Origin: Dimorphilus gyrociliatus
Lineage: Eukaryota > Annelida > Polychaeta > Dinophilidae
Length of the DNA: 64,000 bases
Direction of reading: 5' to 3'
NCBI GenBank assembly: GCA_904063045.1
Contig: CAJFCJ010000001.1
Coordinates: 1,495,501 to 1,559,500 of the forward strand
Position 1 is the stretch's first letter. Every line of letters begins with the position of its first letter. This document shows positions 22,018 through 35,430 of this stretch, piece after piece. The notes below the pieces were generated by a model. That model was given only the letters and a program-made list of their open reading frames with translations, ran no database searches and was not told the origin of the DNA. A program made the translations under genes and the position numbers.

Positions 22018-23564
22018 TGCCGGAGGTTATTCATAATATGAAGTGCATATAGGAATTTATCCAGAACGCAGAACGGACGGGATGCTAGCAAAAATCAATG
22101 TGATGTACTGCACCGCGTTTTTCTCTTTTCGAGTACGCGCTCAACACTACTGCAACGAAATCAAAATGGCGGGCAACCGCAAATTTTTCTCCACATGTAG
22201 AGTCCTGTTATAAATTGCTGATCGATTCCGTCAGCTGTAGCTCTTAGTATAGATTTTTTTATTGAAACAATGTAGAAAAGCACTAATCTATATATAATTA
22301 CAATTGCAGTAAATTTTAAAAAGTAAGGGACTTTAAAGCAGACGCGCCATCTATTTGCAAAGTGTAAGTAATTTCCAATTGCATTGATTCCGAGAACGCT
22401 CGAAAGTAAATAGAATTTCTCATGCCTATTATCATTCCGTAGCCTAAAGATTATTAAAAATCATATAGAGAGTCAAAATTGAGTGAAAAAAACAAGGGGC
22501 CAAGAAATGAGAAAAGACTAAAAAGGAAGGAGAACATTATCTCAAACATTAGCTATTTGCATTGTAGAAAAAAGATCTCTACCTCAAAACCCACCCAATG
22601 TACACGTACATACAATTTACTTGCAACTTCAAATAAATGATCAAAGTAAAGGAAACTATTATACCGTCTGTACATTATTTCGTTTTGGTCCTTTCCTTCT
22701 TTCTTCATCATCTCCCTTTACCATTTATCCTAATATTGTATTTATATACTTTCTATTTATCTATATAATTTAACTGGAAGAAACTATATTTTAGTAATAT
22801 TTTCTTTTAATTTATTCTAGTTAATAACTATTTCCCTCGACAGAAATTACTTGTCTAATTAATAGCTATTGCATTAATTTGATAGGGCTATTTAAAGAAT
22901 CCTATGCATTCTTTCTCAACAAGATTTTCCACATTAATAACTAACAAAGAAGAGTATTAATCATCCTTTTTTCATGAATATTATTAACTCTGTAGCGTGT
23001 ATATGTATACAGTATATATTTTAGTATATATAGTATATCACTGAGCCTTGAAAAATTTGCAGTCTAGAGCCTTGTCTAATGAAACTAATTACTCCTTAAC
23101 AGTTCGCTAGTTTAAAATTAGATTTGCTTTTAGTAGTAAGAAAAATCTACAACTTTTTTCCTTTCTTTACCTATTTTTCTCATTTAAATAATCAAATATT
23201 GTAAACAAAACGCAATTCATGTTAAGGTATGTAAAGAATAAATATATAAATAAAACGTCTACTTAGACGCGAGTGTAGATGAGGGATTTAAATGTTAATC
23301 TAATCTCTTTTTTCCCCAGTCTTCATCCTTTCTTAGTTCTCTTTCTCTCTATTCCTTCCTCTTCTTCACTGTAAAGAAACGTCTATAATCGATTATTTTT
23401 TCTTCCCTCTTTATTCTTTTAATATAATAACATATACAAAAAAAAATCGAACAAAATGAACATTTTCGTGACGACAAAGTGCTTTTTATTTGTATTCAAA
23501 AAGTAAAGGATTATTGTACTTTCTATCACAACAAATTGAGTTAAATTCTTGCGCCATCTGGCGA
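22018..23564. other. Upstream flank of still life and 3' flank of the GPCR gene
   Basis: The still life 5' leader begins at 22018; its length is unknown. A relatively GC-rich patch near 22110-22190 (including CAAAATGGCGGGCAA) is a plausible promoter. Two CGCCATCT words occur at 22345-22352 and 23552-23559. No ORF is supportable in the remaining AT-rich sequence. Confidence 0.4.
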
Positions 23565-24545
23565 TTAATCAGCGCATGAAGTCTCCTCTGTTATTACTGG
23601 AGCTATTCTACTTTTAAACAATCGTTTTAGAGAAAGCTTAAATTCTTCGTAGCGAACCATATACACAACTGGATTAATGCAACAATTGAGAAAAACCATT
23701 AAAACTGTGAAATGATAGAAAGAAGAATCCAGACTTAGAGGATAACCTAAATTAAAGATGAAAAAGTAAACTTCATTCCAACTCCAACATAAAACGAAAG
23801 CTACCGCAACAATCATAAATGTCTTAATTGTGTTTTTTCTCACTCTTTCATTTTTCTCCGCCTTGGTTTGAATGGTTGTCCCATTCCTATTGCCATTAGC
23901 CGATACTTTAGTTCTGAAGATATTCCATATCGATATATAAGAGAATGATAAGACGATTAAAGGGAAAAAAAACTGTAAAACCAATGTGAAAATTCCAATA
24001 GCCTGCCTTACTTGGTCATTTGGCCAATTAGCAAACGATCCGCAATGGCCTGAAGGGAATACTTTATTAACCGCCCCGTGATATATAGTCTCATATCCCC
24101 ATCCAAGTATCCATACAGTAATTGCCGCCGTTAGAATAACTCTTTTACCAACGTATCTCTTATGCGTTATTGGATGTCTTACGGAGGCATATCTCTCCAA
24201 AGATAGTACTACTAAGTTATAAGTTGAAGAAGTCATTAGACCCCATAGGGCAATCTCACCGAACCAAAGATGGCAGAATAGCCATTTAGCTACGTCATTC
24301 TTAAGAGCCCTACTCTCGTCAACCTCTTCTTCCACCCATTTCGCTACTATCAAAACGACAGCTGAAACTAAATCCAATAAGCTCTGATTGATGATGAATA
24401 GTGAAGAATTGTACTTTCTAAGATTTCTCGACTTTCGAAACACGAACAATACCAAGGAATTACCGAGAACTCCTAGCAAGCCAATAGTTGTATAAGATGC
24501 CATTAGAAAACCTCTGTTAGACGAGGGTGTTATGGTATTATTCAT
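23565..24545 (-). CDS. Orphan rhodopsin-family (class A) GPCR, intronless
   Basis: Single exon of 326 residues with seven hydrophobic segments. It has an N-glycosylation site near the N-terminus (NNT), a helix-3 ERY in place of DRY (SLERYASVRHP), the disulfide Cys of helix 3 (LFCHLWF) and of loop 2 (GHCGSF), CWSWN in helix 6, and NPVVY in helix 7, followed by a short helix-8-like basic tail. The helix-6 CWxP motif has lost its proline. The pattern fits the large, poorly characterised class-A receptor expansions of lophotrochozoans; ligand and G-protein coupling cannot be inferred. ATG at 24543-24545 is followed directly by the polar N-terminus. The flanks contain no further exons I could connect. 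Confidence 0.9.
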   Translation of the reverse strand: MNNTITPSSNRGFLMASYTTIGLLGVLGNSLVLFVFRKSRNLRKYNSSLFIINQSLLDLVSAVVLIVAKWVEEEVDESRALKNDVAKWLFCHLWFGEIALWGLMTSSTYNLVVLSLERYASVRHPITHKRYVGKRVILTAAITVWILGWGYETIYHGAVNKVFPSGHCGSFANWPNDQVRQAIGIFTLVLQFFFPLIVLSFSYISIWNIFRTKVSANGNRNGTTIQTKAEKNERVRKNTIKTFMIVAVAFVLCWSWNEVYFFIFNLGYPLSLDSSFYHFTVLMVFLNCCINPVVYMVRYEEFKLSLKRLFKSRIAPVITEETSCAD

Positions 24546-26766
24546 GGTTAGACACCGTACTAAGCTCTAAGAACAGAAGAAAATTCTGTTGGCTTTTATT
24601 GACGATCTTATGTTAGCGTCATCAGATAACCAGAAAGGGAAACATTCAGCCAGATATGGTCGATAGATCGAATCTTATTAGTTGATATTTCTGATGTTTA
24701 ACTTTGAAGATGCGATTTTTTACTTATTGGACAAGTAATTATATTAATATAATTATATCTTTTTGATCATTTTACGGAAATTAACTCTATGTACGATACA
24801 TATTCTAACCTATCCTCTCAACCGCCAAATAAATATGACTCTATCGTAATTCATTTGTCTTTATAGCATTAGAAAAATAGTTAATGAATTGTTACATAAA
24901 ACATGTCTAATTGCTTATAATAATCCATCAATGTCAAAAAACTGTCGTAATGAATTGTGGTACAAACGTTGCGAGAGTCGAAAAATGAAAATAGTCTTCA
25001 AATGTGAGACTTCTTTAGACGGAGAACAGTAGCAAGTGATGTGTTCTTTCTCCTTCACCGTTTATTTCTTGTTTCTCTCTTAGAAGAGTGAATTAAAAAC
25101 ACTGTCTTATATAGAATTCTCCATAAATTATTTTCTTATATAATATATTGCTAGTTCGAAGTAATGCACTCAGTTGCTTTACATTTAATTCTTCTGCTGC
25201 TATTAAACTAGAGATTTAAGGCCGTTTTGTTTTAAATTAATTTTTTCAGTCTAAAACCAGGATAAATGTATAAGATAATTCGCCTTCATTATTTGATATA
25301 CATCATATGACAATGAAAAGGTAAGCGAAACATACATAATAAAAAGATAAAATTAGATTTATTACAGTCTTGCCCAAACCATTTTATACCGAAGACGCCC
25401 TTTTAAATAGATTATTATCTTATTGTTTATCCTATAGTCGCGAGGCCTTTGGAGAAAAGTTCAGCTGCTTTGCTAGAGGCTCAGTCTATCCCTTTAAATT
25501 AAAGTATCACATTTTCAAATATAAGAAAAGGTATCAGATAGCTAATATAGCGTATTCCTTATATTGGAGTATATACATACATCATCTATTTTTCAGGTAA
25601 AAAAAAAGCAATATACATATTAAAAAAGAATACGAACAGAATTTTCTTGTAAATAATTCATTTATTTATCAGACTAGAAAACAAAACAAAATATATCTCT
25701 CTAGATATTCTTGTTTCGTTTGATTAGTCTTTTTAAATACTATTTACATTTATGCTTTTTTATCAATAAATGAGAAAATTGCTTCTATTTTAACAATAAA
25801 ATGTAAAATCTGATATAAAAATAATATAAAAAGACAATAAAGCGTATGTTATATAAAAATCACTTGTGAAAATGTTTTCTTTGTCTCATTAAAAACATTA
25901 AAACCATTTATGGATTGTATCCCTGTAAAATATACTTTTTGCGCAGAATAAGGATTATTATAACATTCCTAATCGTTTTTGAGTTGCATTCAAAAATTTA
26001 GTTACGGATTAATTCTATCTTTTAAAATACAAATAGAACATATCTTCTATACATATATTTTTCTTTTGGATGGAAGAAGAAATCGTTAGGATTATTGAAT
26101 ATTCTTTTATTTTGTCTGCAATATTTTACCAATAATCTTTACTCCGAGATTTTTTAAAAAACAGTTCAAAGTAATGCGTAAACTTTAAAAAAATCTTGAA
26201 ATTAATTGATTTGACATGTATTCACTTTTGAAGTGATTAAAATAAAAAACATCAAGACGATATTCCTCAGATTTAATGGAACATTCTATTTCTCGATTGT
26301 AGTAAAAACAAATACTGTTTTTAGGTTAAAATTTTGTTTTTTAAAAAAATATACAAGATATGTAAATAGGTTAAGAAAAACTTTCCCGTTGACTTTTACA
26401 TTTTATATTTACAAAGTATTGTATTAATTTATATTAAATATTTATACTTCCCGGGAATATATAGGATCTAAGCGGATCTTAATAATTATTTTCGTATAAA
26501 TTTTTTTTCTAATTTATAACTTTTATTAAGACTATCTCTTGCCATTCGAAATATAAAATATATATTTACGATAAAAATTCTTAAAATAATTTAAGAAACA
26601 TAGTACGAGAATGTTAGTGTCAAGGTCAGGGTGAAAAAATATCTTCTAGTCGTATAAAATTAATTCGCCTTGTTCGGCCTTAATTTCTGTTCGGATTTGT
26701 TAGTAAAACACAACTTTCATTAGAATATCGTAATTTTATCGAGTATCAAGGAATAATGCATTCCAA
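24546..26766. other. Intergenic, 2.2 kb
   Basis: AT-rich stretch between the diverging GPCR (-) and PDP (+) genes. Both strands were scanned; the short ORFs lack codon bias or recognisable domains. Nothing supportable. Confidence 0.5.
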
Positions 26767-28481
26767 ATGAACATCGGGTTTCGTCAGAAGTTGCTCCACA
26801 AACTTCTCATTTTCTCTCAGACAAGATCAATTGGAGATGCTAACACAAATGTCTTTCCAAGACAATTGTTTTTGCATGACCGTGGATACGTTCCTACTTT
26901 GGGACCTCCCGAAATCACAAAAATTTTACGTCTACACGAATCGTCCTTGACTTCGAACAAGCGTGGTAGCTCCCCTATAAAGGGATATGATAGCAATCAG
27001 CTAAATGCCAATAACCCTATGGAAGATAGACGGATGCAGGCAAGGTTATTGAACACAGATGGTGTCTTATTTGGAGTTTTAGATGGTCACGCGGGGCCTT
27101 CGTGCGCTGAATCTGTATCTCAAAGGTTGCTCGATTACATAGCACTTGCATTATTACCATCTAGTAAATTGGAAGATTTTATAAAGAGACCCTTCACTCT
27201 GATAAAAGAGCATAAAATGAAATGTGTTCAAGACTGTATAGACGACGTAAGTAAATTTCAAATAATCTCCTAATGGTAAATGATTTAAAGCGAGAGATAA
27301 GCAATCGAGTCAGTCTGGATCTATCAGATTCATCTTGAAAGATCTTTTTAGTTCTCTTTAAAAGTTTCTATATATGTAAATACATATTAACTTATAGCTT
27401 GTTATTGGTCAAACTAATTCTGTTCTCAATGTCTTTTCACAGATCTCATCAAGTCACAGAGCCAATCTTCAAAAGTTTGCAAGTGAAACACTTTCTGCTT
27501 CAGATTGGGACGATGAGGACGAAGATCCTGTTGCTAAGGCCCTAATATCGGCTTATATACGTTTAGATGCTAATATAGGACATGATGGCTTACCAAAGGA
27601 TGGGAAATTAGATGGAGAATCTCTCGCTATAGCAATGAGTGGAAGTTGTGGTTGTGTAGCTCATATTTCAGATTTGGACGTTCACGTTGCTAATGTGGGC
27701 GATACTAGAGGTGTTTTAGGATCTCTAGCCGCCGATGGCAATTGGACAGCCAAAATTCTTACGAAGGTTAGTTATCTTTTATTGCAAGCAAAAAACAGGA
27801 GGTTTTACATTTGTAAATCAGGAACATAATTACGACAATAAATCGGAAGTCGATAGGATACTTTCTGCGCATCCTAAATCTGAAGAAAAGTTCGTTCTTC
27901 GAGACAGAAGGCTTCTCGGCCAGCTAGTTCCACTAAGATCATTTGGTGATATGAGATATAAGTGGCAATCAAATAGACTTCAAGAAGTAGTTAATCTTAT
28001 TAATTCACCAGCCGCCAGCCGCTTGATTCCCCCCTATTATCATACCCCTCCATATCTCATATGTACTCCCGAAGTTGGAAATCACCGTCTTACAGTTCGT
28101 GATCGTTTTTTGGTGCTAGCTTCTGATGGCCTTTGGGATATGCTTTCAGCAGATAAAGTCGTTCAAATTGTTGGCAATTTCTTGATGGGAAAGGAAACAA
28201 ATACAAATTTTGAATTGCCTGCAGACGACAGAAGTCTTCTTAAAATAGTTACCCTTTTAAAAGACAGAAGAGCAAGAATAAAACACCGGACGGAGGATGA
28301 GAATGCATCAACGCATTTGATAAGACATGCATTAGGATACGATCACAAACTCGTGTCAGAAATGTTAGCTCTTCCAGAAGATGTTGCTAGACTTCACCGG
28401 GATGACATTACGGTGACAGTGATTTTCTTTGATTCTGATTATATAGCGCGAAAAGCTGCTGCCGAAGTGAAAAATGCTTGA
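26767..28481 (+). CDS. PDP1: Pyruvate dehydrogenase [acetyl-transferring] phosphatase, mitochondrial (PP2C family)
   Basis: Exons 26767-27246, 27443-27766 and 27822-28481 give 487 residues. The first ~25 residues are basic and hydroxylated, as expected for a mitochondrial presequence. PP2C metal and phosphate-site motifs are present: MEDRR, FGVLDGHAG, NVGDTRGVLG, LASDGLWDML and the terminal RDDITVTVIFF. PDP-specific stretches include HPKSEEKFVLRDRRLLG, the PLRSFGD block, PPYYHTPPYLICTPEV and STHLIRHALG. The enzyme dephosphorylates the E1 alpha subunit and switches the pyruvate dehydrogenase complex on. Length and motif set match the catalytic PDP subunits of other animals. It cannot be told from sequence whether this is the single ancestral PDP1/PDP2 gene. 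Confidence 0.95.
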
Positions 28482-29182
28482 CTTGATATCTTAAAATGTG
28501 ATCGATTGATAAAATCGATTTTTTCACTACTCAAAAATAAGATTACATAATAAGTTATCTTATCAGTATTATGCATTGAGAAAAATAAGTATATTTCTTA
28601 TATACAGCTATAAATTGTTCGGATATCTGGTTTTCTGACTATCAGAAAAGAAAATGAATGGAGATACACTTATCAGTCTATTGTTGTAACGGCCTTGAAT
28701 AATTTCCTATGAATTTCGCTAATCTCAACGAATTAAGTAAAAGTTGTTTTTCATTCATTAATTCGTTGAGAGGTTTGCTCGAAGCAGCATAGAATATGCT
28801 GTTCTACCCTCTTCGTTTAAATTAATCAACTCTAAATAACAAAAAAACTTATTATTTTCCGAAAAGTATACTAATTTGAAAGCCTGTGAAAAGCAAGAGA
28901 TCTGTTGAAATATCTATCCTATTTTCCATTTTTAATCATTCCTATTGAAATATTATTTGAATGAAAAATATACATATACTTTCTTAATGAATTTCTGATA
29001 GTAAATATACAATTTACAAGTAGATTTATATATACTGTATATTGCTGATGCAAATCTATTAGCTTATACAAAAGCAATTGGAAAATCAGTTTCTGTTGAC
29101 ACATGTTTTCTTTGGAAAGGTTGCAAGTATATATATTAGTATATAGATTTATCCAGTAAAGCAGTCTAATTTTGCAGTTATT
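28482..29182. other. Intergenic between convergent PDP and ABCC10
   Basis: Shared 3' flank of two converging genes. Contains a perfect 13-base inverted repeat and a second 7-base hairpin (28724-28801). No ORF is supportable. Confidence 0.5.
28724..28770. repeat. 13-bp perfect inverted repeat, 21-nt loop
   Basis: CTCAACGAATTAA at 28724-28736 pairs with TTAATTCGTTGAG at 28758-28770. It is followed within 15 bases by CAGCATA-GAA-TATGCTG at 28785-28801. Confidence 0.9.
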
Positions 29183-32100
29183 TCAATTTTTAAATGTTGA
29201 GCGACCTTGCAACAGCCCAGAAAATAGGCTATTAGGCTTATTCAATAAAGTTTGAGGTTTATCAAATTCTTTGACGGTTGCCTTATCCATAACTAAAATT
29301 CGATCAGACTTCATAATTGTGTCTAGTCTGTGAGCAATTGTCAATATGGTACGATTATGAAATTCTTCCCTAAGAGTTGAATGAACAATTAGATCCGTTT
29401 CACTATCAACACTAGCAGTGGCCTCGTCTATACAAATAATTTTGGAATCTGTTAATAAAGCTCTCGCCAAACAAAGCAATTGCTTCTCTCCAACGGAAAG
29501 GTTCTTTCCACCTTCACCAACATCGGCAGACAAACCTCCAAGCCTTTTTACAACAGAACTAAGTTGACAACGCTCCAGAACCTCCCAGAGCGAACTATCA
29601 GTCAAGCGTTCTTCCGCGTCCAGATTATCTCTAACTGATGTACTAAAAAGAAATGGGTCCTGAGGTATAATACTTAGTTGTTTTCGTAGTTTCCGTCTAC
29701 TTATGCTAGTTATATCCACATCGTCAATAGTTACGATACCCCTACGAACTTCTAAAAGTCTGTAAAGAATTAAGAAGAGAGACGACTTTCCAGCTCCTGT
29801 CCTTCCCACTATACCTATTTTCTCTCCACTGTTTATAGAAAATGACACATTCTTGATAGCATCCGGCAAGTTGGTTCTGTAATTAGCATAGACACCATCA
29901 AAGTTCAAAGATCCTTGCGAAGGCCAATCTTGGTGAACATCATCTGTCTCAATTGGATCTTGTTCTGCATCAGCATTATCTATATACTGACAGGCTCTCT
30001 CAACAGCAACTAGTTCCTGTTCCGTTTGAGTGAATGAAGTAACGGCTCCACTTAGTATGTTTGTGACTGCTAAAGCATAGGAAAGAGCTAATCCAATTAA
30101 TCCTGGTTGAGAGGATTTCTCTTGGTGCTGTAGAACAGCACATAATGCTACTGAAGTTAACATTGCAACACCTAATAACTGTAATCTAAATCCAAGCCAC
30201 ACAGAGACGGCTGCCATAGATAATCTTCCTTGTTGATTTTTGTCAAGTTTTTCTCTGTTTTCCTCTTGAAACCTTTAGAAGTATAAAAATTATAGCTTAC
30301 AAATTTGAGCATATAATGAAAACAAAGTAAAACCTTGAAACATGACGCATTGCTCTAATTAAACTCAATCCACGTAAAGTTTCGGAAAAGTGAACGTAAA
30401 TAGGAGATAAAGTTACACTTGTAATACGCTTAACTTCCCTCGAAGTATGTCGGTAGTATTTCTAAAAAAAGATAATCAAATGTTTCTGATACTCACGATT
30501 GAAAAATGTAAATAAAAACAACCTGAATTGTATAGTATATTACAGCAATAGGTAAAATAACAACGGCAAACCAAGGTAATCCGTAGCAAGTTATCACAAG
30601 AGTACCGATTAAAGAGAAAATTTGCGCCAAGAGAATATTCGCAATAAATGGTAAACTATCGTCTATCGAATAGATGTCAGAGGAGAAACGATTTATTATC
30701 CGACCGACGGGAGTTGTGTCGAAAAAGTTTATCGATGCCTGTGTAATAGTTATTTTTAAAAGCTATACATTTAATCAAAATACTATACCGCTAATATACT
30801 CTTTAGTAGACGATTGTGCAATACTCTTGCGGCTTGAATACCACCATATGCGAATAGAAACGCTCTGGCAAGCGTAAATAGAGTATTAAATCCAGCTAAT
30901 ATTCCATATATGGTTAGATAGAATTTTACATTTGCATGCGTTTCGTTTCCATGCTTCTCCAAGTCATTTCTCAAGTAATAAAAGTTACTAGTTCTGGGAC
31001 ATATTTGTTTATATTGATAAAGATTACTTAATTAATAATTATTAAACTTTTTGTAACAACCTATAGACGTCATGAGGCAATCCAGACGCTAAGAGATATA
31101 GAGTACTTTTATCTTCCTTAATTCTATTTTCGTGAAAAGGAGAGATACTATCCGTATCATTGCCTTTAGTATGCGTAACCCAATACGAAAGCCACCAATC
31201 ATTGACATTCTTTGATGCTTCAGAAAAGGAATATACATTAAGCTTTCATGAGAATCTATCTTATCGAAATTATCATGTAGAATACCTTGCATAAGGAATA
31301 GTGATAGCATAACGAAAGATGCTAATATAGTACCAACTGCCTTCCAATATTGAAAATAAACTGAAAGACGAACAGTTCCCTTTTCTTTGACTTCCTCTTT
31401 AACTAGAATGCCATTCTCCTTGTTGTTTTGCATATTTCCGTAGTTTGCATTATGCGTATTCTTGCAAACTGTCGAAGAGGGAATAGCTGTTTGATCTTGT
31501 AGCACATCGCAAGGTCTTCCTAAAAGCGACATGCATGAAATATAATTGGGAGGTTTTTTTTTTAATAAAACAAATTAAAGATAACATTACCAATTTTATC
31601 GATCTTTCCATCTTTCATTACTATAACCACATCAGCATTGCGTAAAAATTTTGTATGATGAGTACTCAAAAATCTTGTTTTGCCAGATAATAATCCCATT
31701 AAACAACTTGAATATATATGTTTAGCAACATGAGAATCGACTGCTGCAAATGGGTCATCCATGAAAATTACGTCTTTATTTTGATAAATAGCTCTGGCAA
31801 GGGATATGCGTGCCTTTTGTCCTCCACTTAACGTTACGCCGTTTTCTCCAATTTCTGTTTCATCGCCAGCTGGTAGTATCTGTATAATATATTCAATTTA
31901 AAAAGACAACTCTTTCATATAGCACCTAAATTTACTTCGAGATCGGGAAGAAGAGCGCAAGAATCGAGAACTCTGTGATAGAATCGATCGTCCAACTCAT
32001 TCCCGAATAAGATGTTTTGTTGTACAGTACCGTGCTGAATCCAAGCTTCCTGAGTTTGCAATGATATCCCATTAATATCGGGTGAAAAAGACAAATGACC

Positions 32101-34386
32101 TTTGATCATTTCCATTTCCCCTAATATAGCTGAGAATAAGGATGATTTACCGCAGCCAACTGGTCCAGTTAAACCAACAAAACTTCCCTGTTAGAATGCA
32201 GAAAGCGCTCAATAAAATTCTATAAAAAAAAGGATAAAGAATAACATACTTTTTTAATGTTTAGTGAAATATCTCTGAGTTTTAATAGGGTCTCTTCTTC
32301 TTCTGTAGGCTTATTCCATATGAATGTTGCATTATCAACTGATATAATATCTGTCGAATCTAATGCAAATATAACAAACAATTACATTAATTAAGATTGG
32401 TATTTATTTAATAATAATACCATTGTGCTTTGAATTGTAGTGATTGTTCCAATTTTTCTCTTCTAAATCATCATACTGTTGAACTCTTTTCAGGGATACC
32501 CAAGCTTCCATTAAACCATTCAACACCCAGGGAAATGCGTTTAATGGACTAATTAACATATTAAACAAAGCTAAGCTTGTAAAAACCTATTTTTAAAATG
32601 TATTTAAATATTTAGATGAAAAGCAAGAATAGAATAATTTAACAAGACTAAATACCCTAGCGGCTGTCAGCTCATGACCGGATATAGCATAAGTTGTAAA
32701 TGTTAGAATAGAAATTAAAACTGGTGTTGTTGCCCAAAAATAAACGCAAAAAGCATCCAAGTATTTCCTCCCCTTTAGGCTCTTTAATTCCTTTGATCGT
32801 AAATTATTAATTTTATCTGAGAAAATATCCTCCCAAGCATAGAATTTAATTATTCGAATACCGTGTAAAATTTCAGACATCAACTAAATAGTTGTAAACA
32901 TAAGAAATAATTATATAATAGTCTATATTATAGAATTTAATACAACCTTTACTCTTGCGTCCTTATGATTCATCATATCGTTACTTAATCTTCCTATGGC
33001 ATTGGCTAAATATCTGTTGATAGGTATCAATAAAATGGCGAAAGCTAAACCTGCCAGAAAGGAAACTCCAACTTGTAGATATAAAAGCCATAGCGAAACA
33101 GCGATTTGGAAGGGTAAACTCCAAAATTGATGAAAACTTATACAAAAGTTGACTATTCTATCCACATCTGTACTCATATAATTAACTATTTGACCAGTGT
33201 TGAATTTGGATAGTGAAACTGTTGAAGTTTTTAAAGATTTTGCATAAATTGAAGATATCAATGAAGCTCTCATTTTTAGTGACACAACGGTAACAAGATA
33301 ATTAAAATGACTTGTTAATAAGGCGGTAAGGAAGGCCGTAATGAACAACCCCGCAGCGTAGATATAGCCATGCCATCTGGGTTCATTTGGTTTTTCCATG
33401 AAAATCACTAACCAGTTTAAAAGAAGAGGACCCAAAAAGCCCAGCGCGTCTGCAAAAAATTTTAATAAACCTAATGGGTAAAACTCTTTGCCAAAAGTAC
33501 GATTTAGGTTGGACAGAAGGGATCTTTTATCGTTATTTCTTCCCCTACTATTTTCCTTAAAGTACTCCTCCACATAAGATGCAGTCATCTTTTCCGGAAG
33601 GTCAAATAAGTTTTCCGAGTTGTCAATTTTCTTTGAAGCCCCTCGAGCCATTAAAGATTGAACCCAGTGAAACGTTAATCTGCTAATTACTGAGCAATTT
33701 TCTTCCGCTCTCCCGAGGGGAGCAAGAGGTCTTTCTAGCACCATAGTACAAATATCATTGTCATTATCGAAATAACTTGTTTCACTGTCATTAAGTATAC
33801 GGACTTGTATTCCAGAGCTAATTGAGGGTCTTTGACACGGTATCAGAGTCAAAATATATATTGCAATTAAGGACGCTTGCACATAAGAAATATACCGTTC
33901 AACGATTGTAAAACTGTCAGTTTCCTTTAATACGCTTCTAAGTTTAATTACGTAAAAGGCACACTTTAAAATAATTCCTATCGTTATTATAAATGGTCCA
34001 CTGATCTTCAATCTATAATATCTTCTTAATTTCCATACAAACAAACTATGAAGACACCAAGTAACACAGCTGATTGTTGAAGAAATCATTGAAATCAATG
34101 GACTATTAATTTTCAAATAAAATTTAAGCAATAGAGTGTTAATTAGAGGACATATAAATAGTCCCATCGATATATAAAAGCGAATGTGAAGAGTTGGACT
34201 GCAGGGTATGATTCCTCTCACTGCTGTTCCATAGTTTTTGCCAAGATGAAATGCAGTTATAATCAAGATGAAGAAGCTTGTTGGCAAATTAAAAGCCATT
34301 TGTTCAAAACATTTTCCAAAATCGTCACCTTTCCAAACAGTAAATTTCGAACTGTTTCCACACAAGGCTTCCCAGTCCCAACTCAT
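29183..34386 (-). CDS. ABCC10: ABC transporter, subfamily C, MRP7 type
   Basis: About 13 exons, roughly 1,400 residues, from ATG 34386 (MSWDWEALCG) to TGA 29183. The chosen start aligns with the human ABCC10 start region (LCGxSS, then W-GD--G-CF); an upstream in-frame ATG would add an unsupported leader. Order: TMD0 with about five helices, linker, TMD1 (MNHKDARVKV; EILHGIRIIKFYAWED), NBD1, TMD2 and NBD2. NBD1 has Walker A GPVGCGKSS (near 32140-32166), signature LSGGQ and Walker B VIFMDDP. NBD2 has Walker A GRTGAGKSS, signature LSVGE and Walker B IICIDEA. The aspartate after Walker B in NBD1 and the non-canonical NBD2 signature are the usual ABCC asymmetry, with one weak ATP site. ABCC10 exports amphipathic anions and lipophilic compounds. 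Splice junctions are phase-consistent throughout. Confidence 0.93.
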
Positions 34387-35430
34387 GATTAATAAACATG
34401 TGCTGAGAGTTAATCGAAAAGTAAATATAAATAAAATCAAATCACTGGTATTTAACTCAACCAGTTATCTCTCATTTTTTTTGTATTTTCTTGAATAGAA
34501 TTCAATAAATATAAATAACACATTATTTGCTGTCCACAGTTTCTTTTATATTAGCCCTTTTATTATGACATTAAAAAAGTTGCATTGAGTGAATCTTATG
34601 AACGGAAGTAGATAAATTTTACTAGTATAAACTGGTATTTATTTTTACGCTCTCAAATAAATAATATTTAGGAATATTCATAATTTATTTGCACAACACA
34701 CGTAATCAATAAGTTAAAATCATAAACTTTGTGTTATATAATACAAATAAATCTATGTGTGAAAGTTTTTAATATGAATAAGTTCTTGGAATTTTTCTTA
34801 TTATCGTTCTATTGAAAATTCAAAATCTATTATTTCAATAATTAATTAATGAAAAGACTATTAGCAAAAGAAATACTTTTGTTTATACTGAACTAGAAAT
34901 AAATAGAATTTATTAATACTTTTTTTATGAATTTTACGATCGTTAATGAATTTTGATGAACGACTAGAAAGATGACAAAAGGTGACAACAGAGCTCTCCA
35001 GGACTAGACTTTGGATTACTTTATAAGAGTGAAATATAAATATGCAAATTTGTCTTTCAATACCTGCGGAAATCCTGATAAAAGAATAAATCTGCTTAAT
35101 AAAAGTTGTTTTTATGTTACGAACTCAGGTCGTTCCATGACAATTAACCCATTGAAGTATAATTTATTGAACAATGCAGAGACTTTTCTAGGCTATAGTT
35201 AGTACACTTTTGATAAACCTATCTTCTTTTGTTGCTAACTTACTAGAAATTCTATATAATACCGAAAAATCATTATTCTATGAATGCAGTAATATGGAAT
35301 AAATTGATTTTAGTCAAGATTTTGGGCGTCTTATCTCAAACAGATTAATACAGTTTGCGATTTTGTTCACCTTCATTTTCGTTCAATCGTTGCTAAGCGC
35401 ATATAAAAATTTTAGTTTTATACTTTCAAA
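34387..35430. other. Intergenic between divergent ABCC10 and FAM221A
   Basis: A 1.04-kb region that must hold both promoters. AT-rich; no motif I can support and no coding sequence. Confidence 0.4.

Noticed and set aside
25370-25600. 76-codon ORF in the gap after the GPCR gene
   Set aside because: No domain, no codon bias, no good start context and no linked exons.
29183-34386. Reading the unusual LSVGE signature and NBD1 aspartate as loss of function in ABCC10
   Set aside because: Asymmetric ATP sites of this kind are normal for ABCC proteins; both Walker A motifs are intact.
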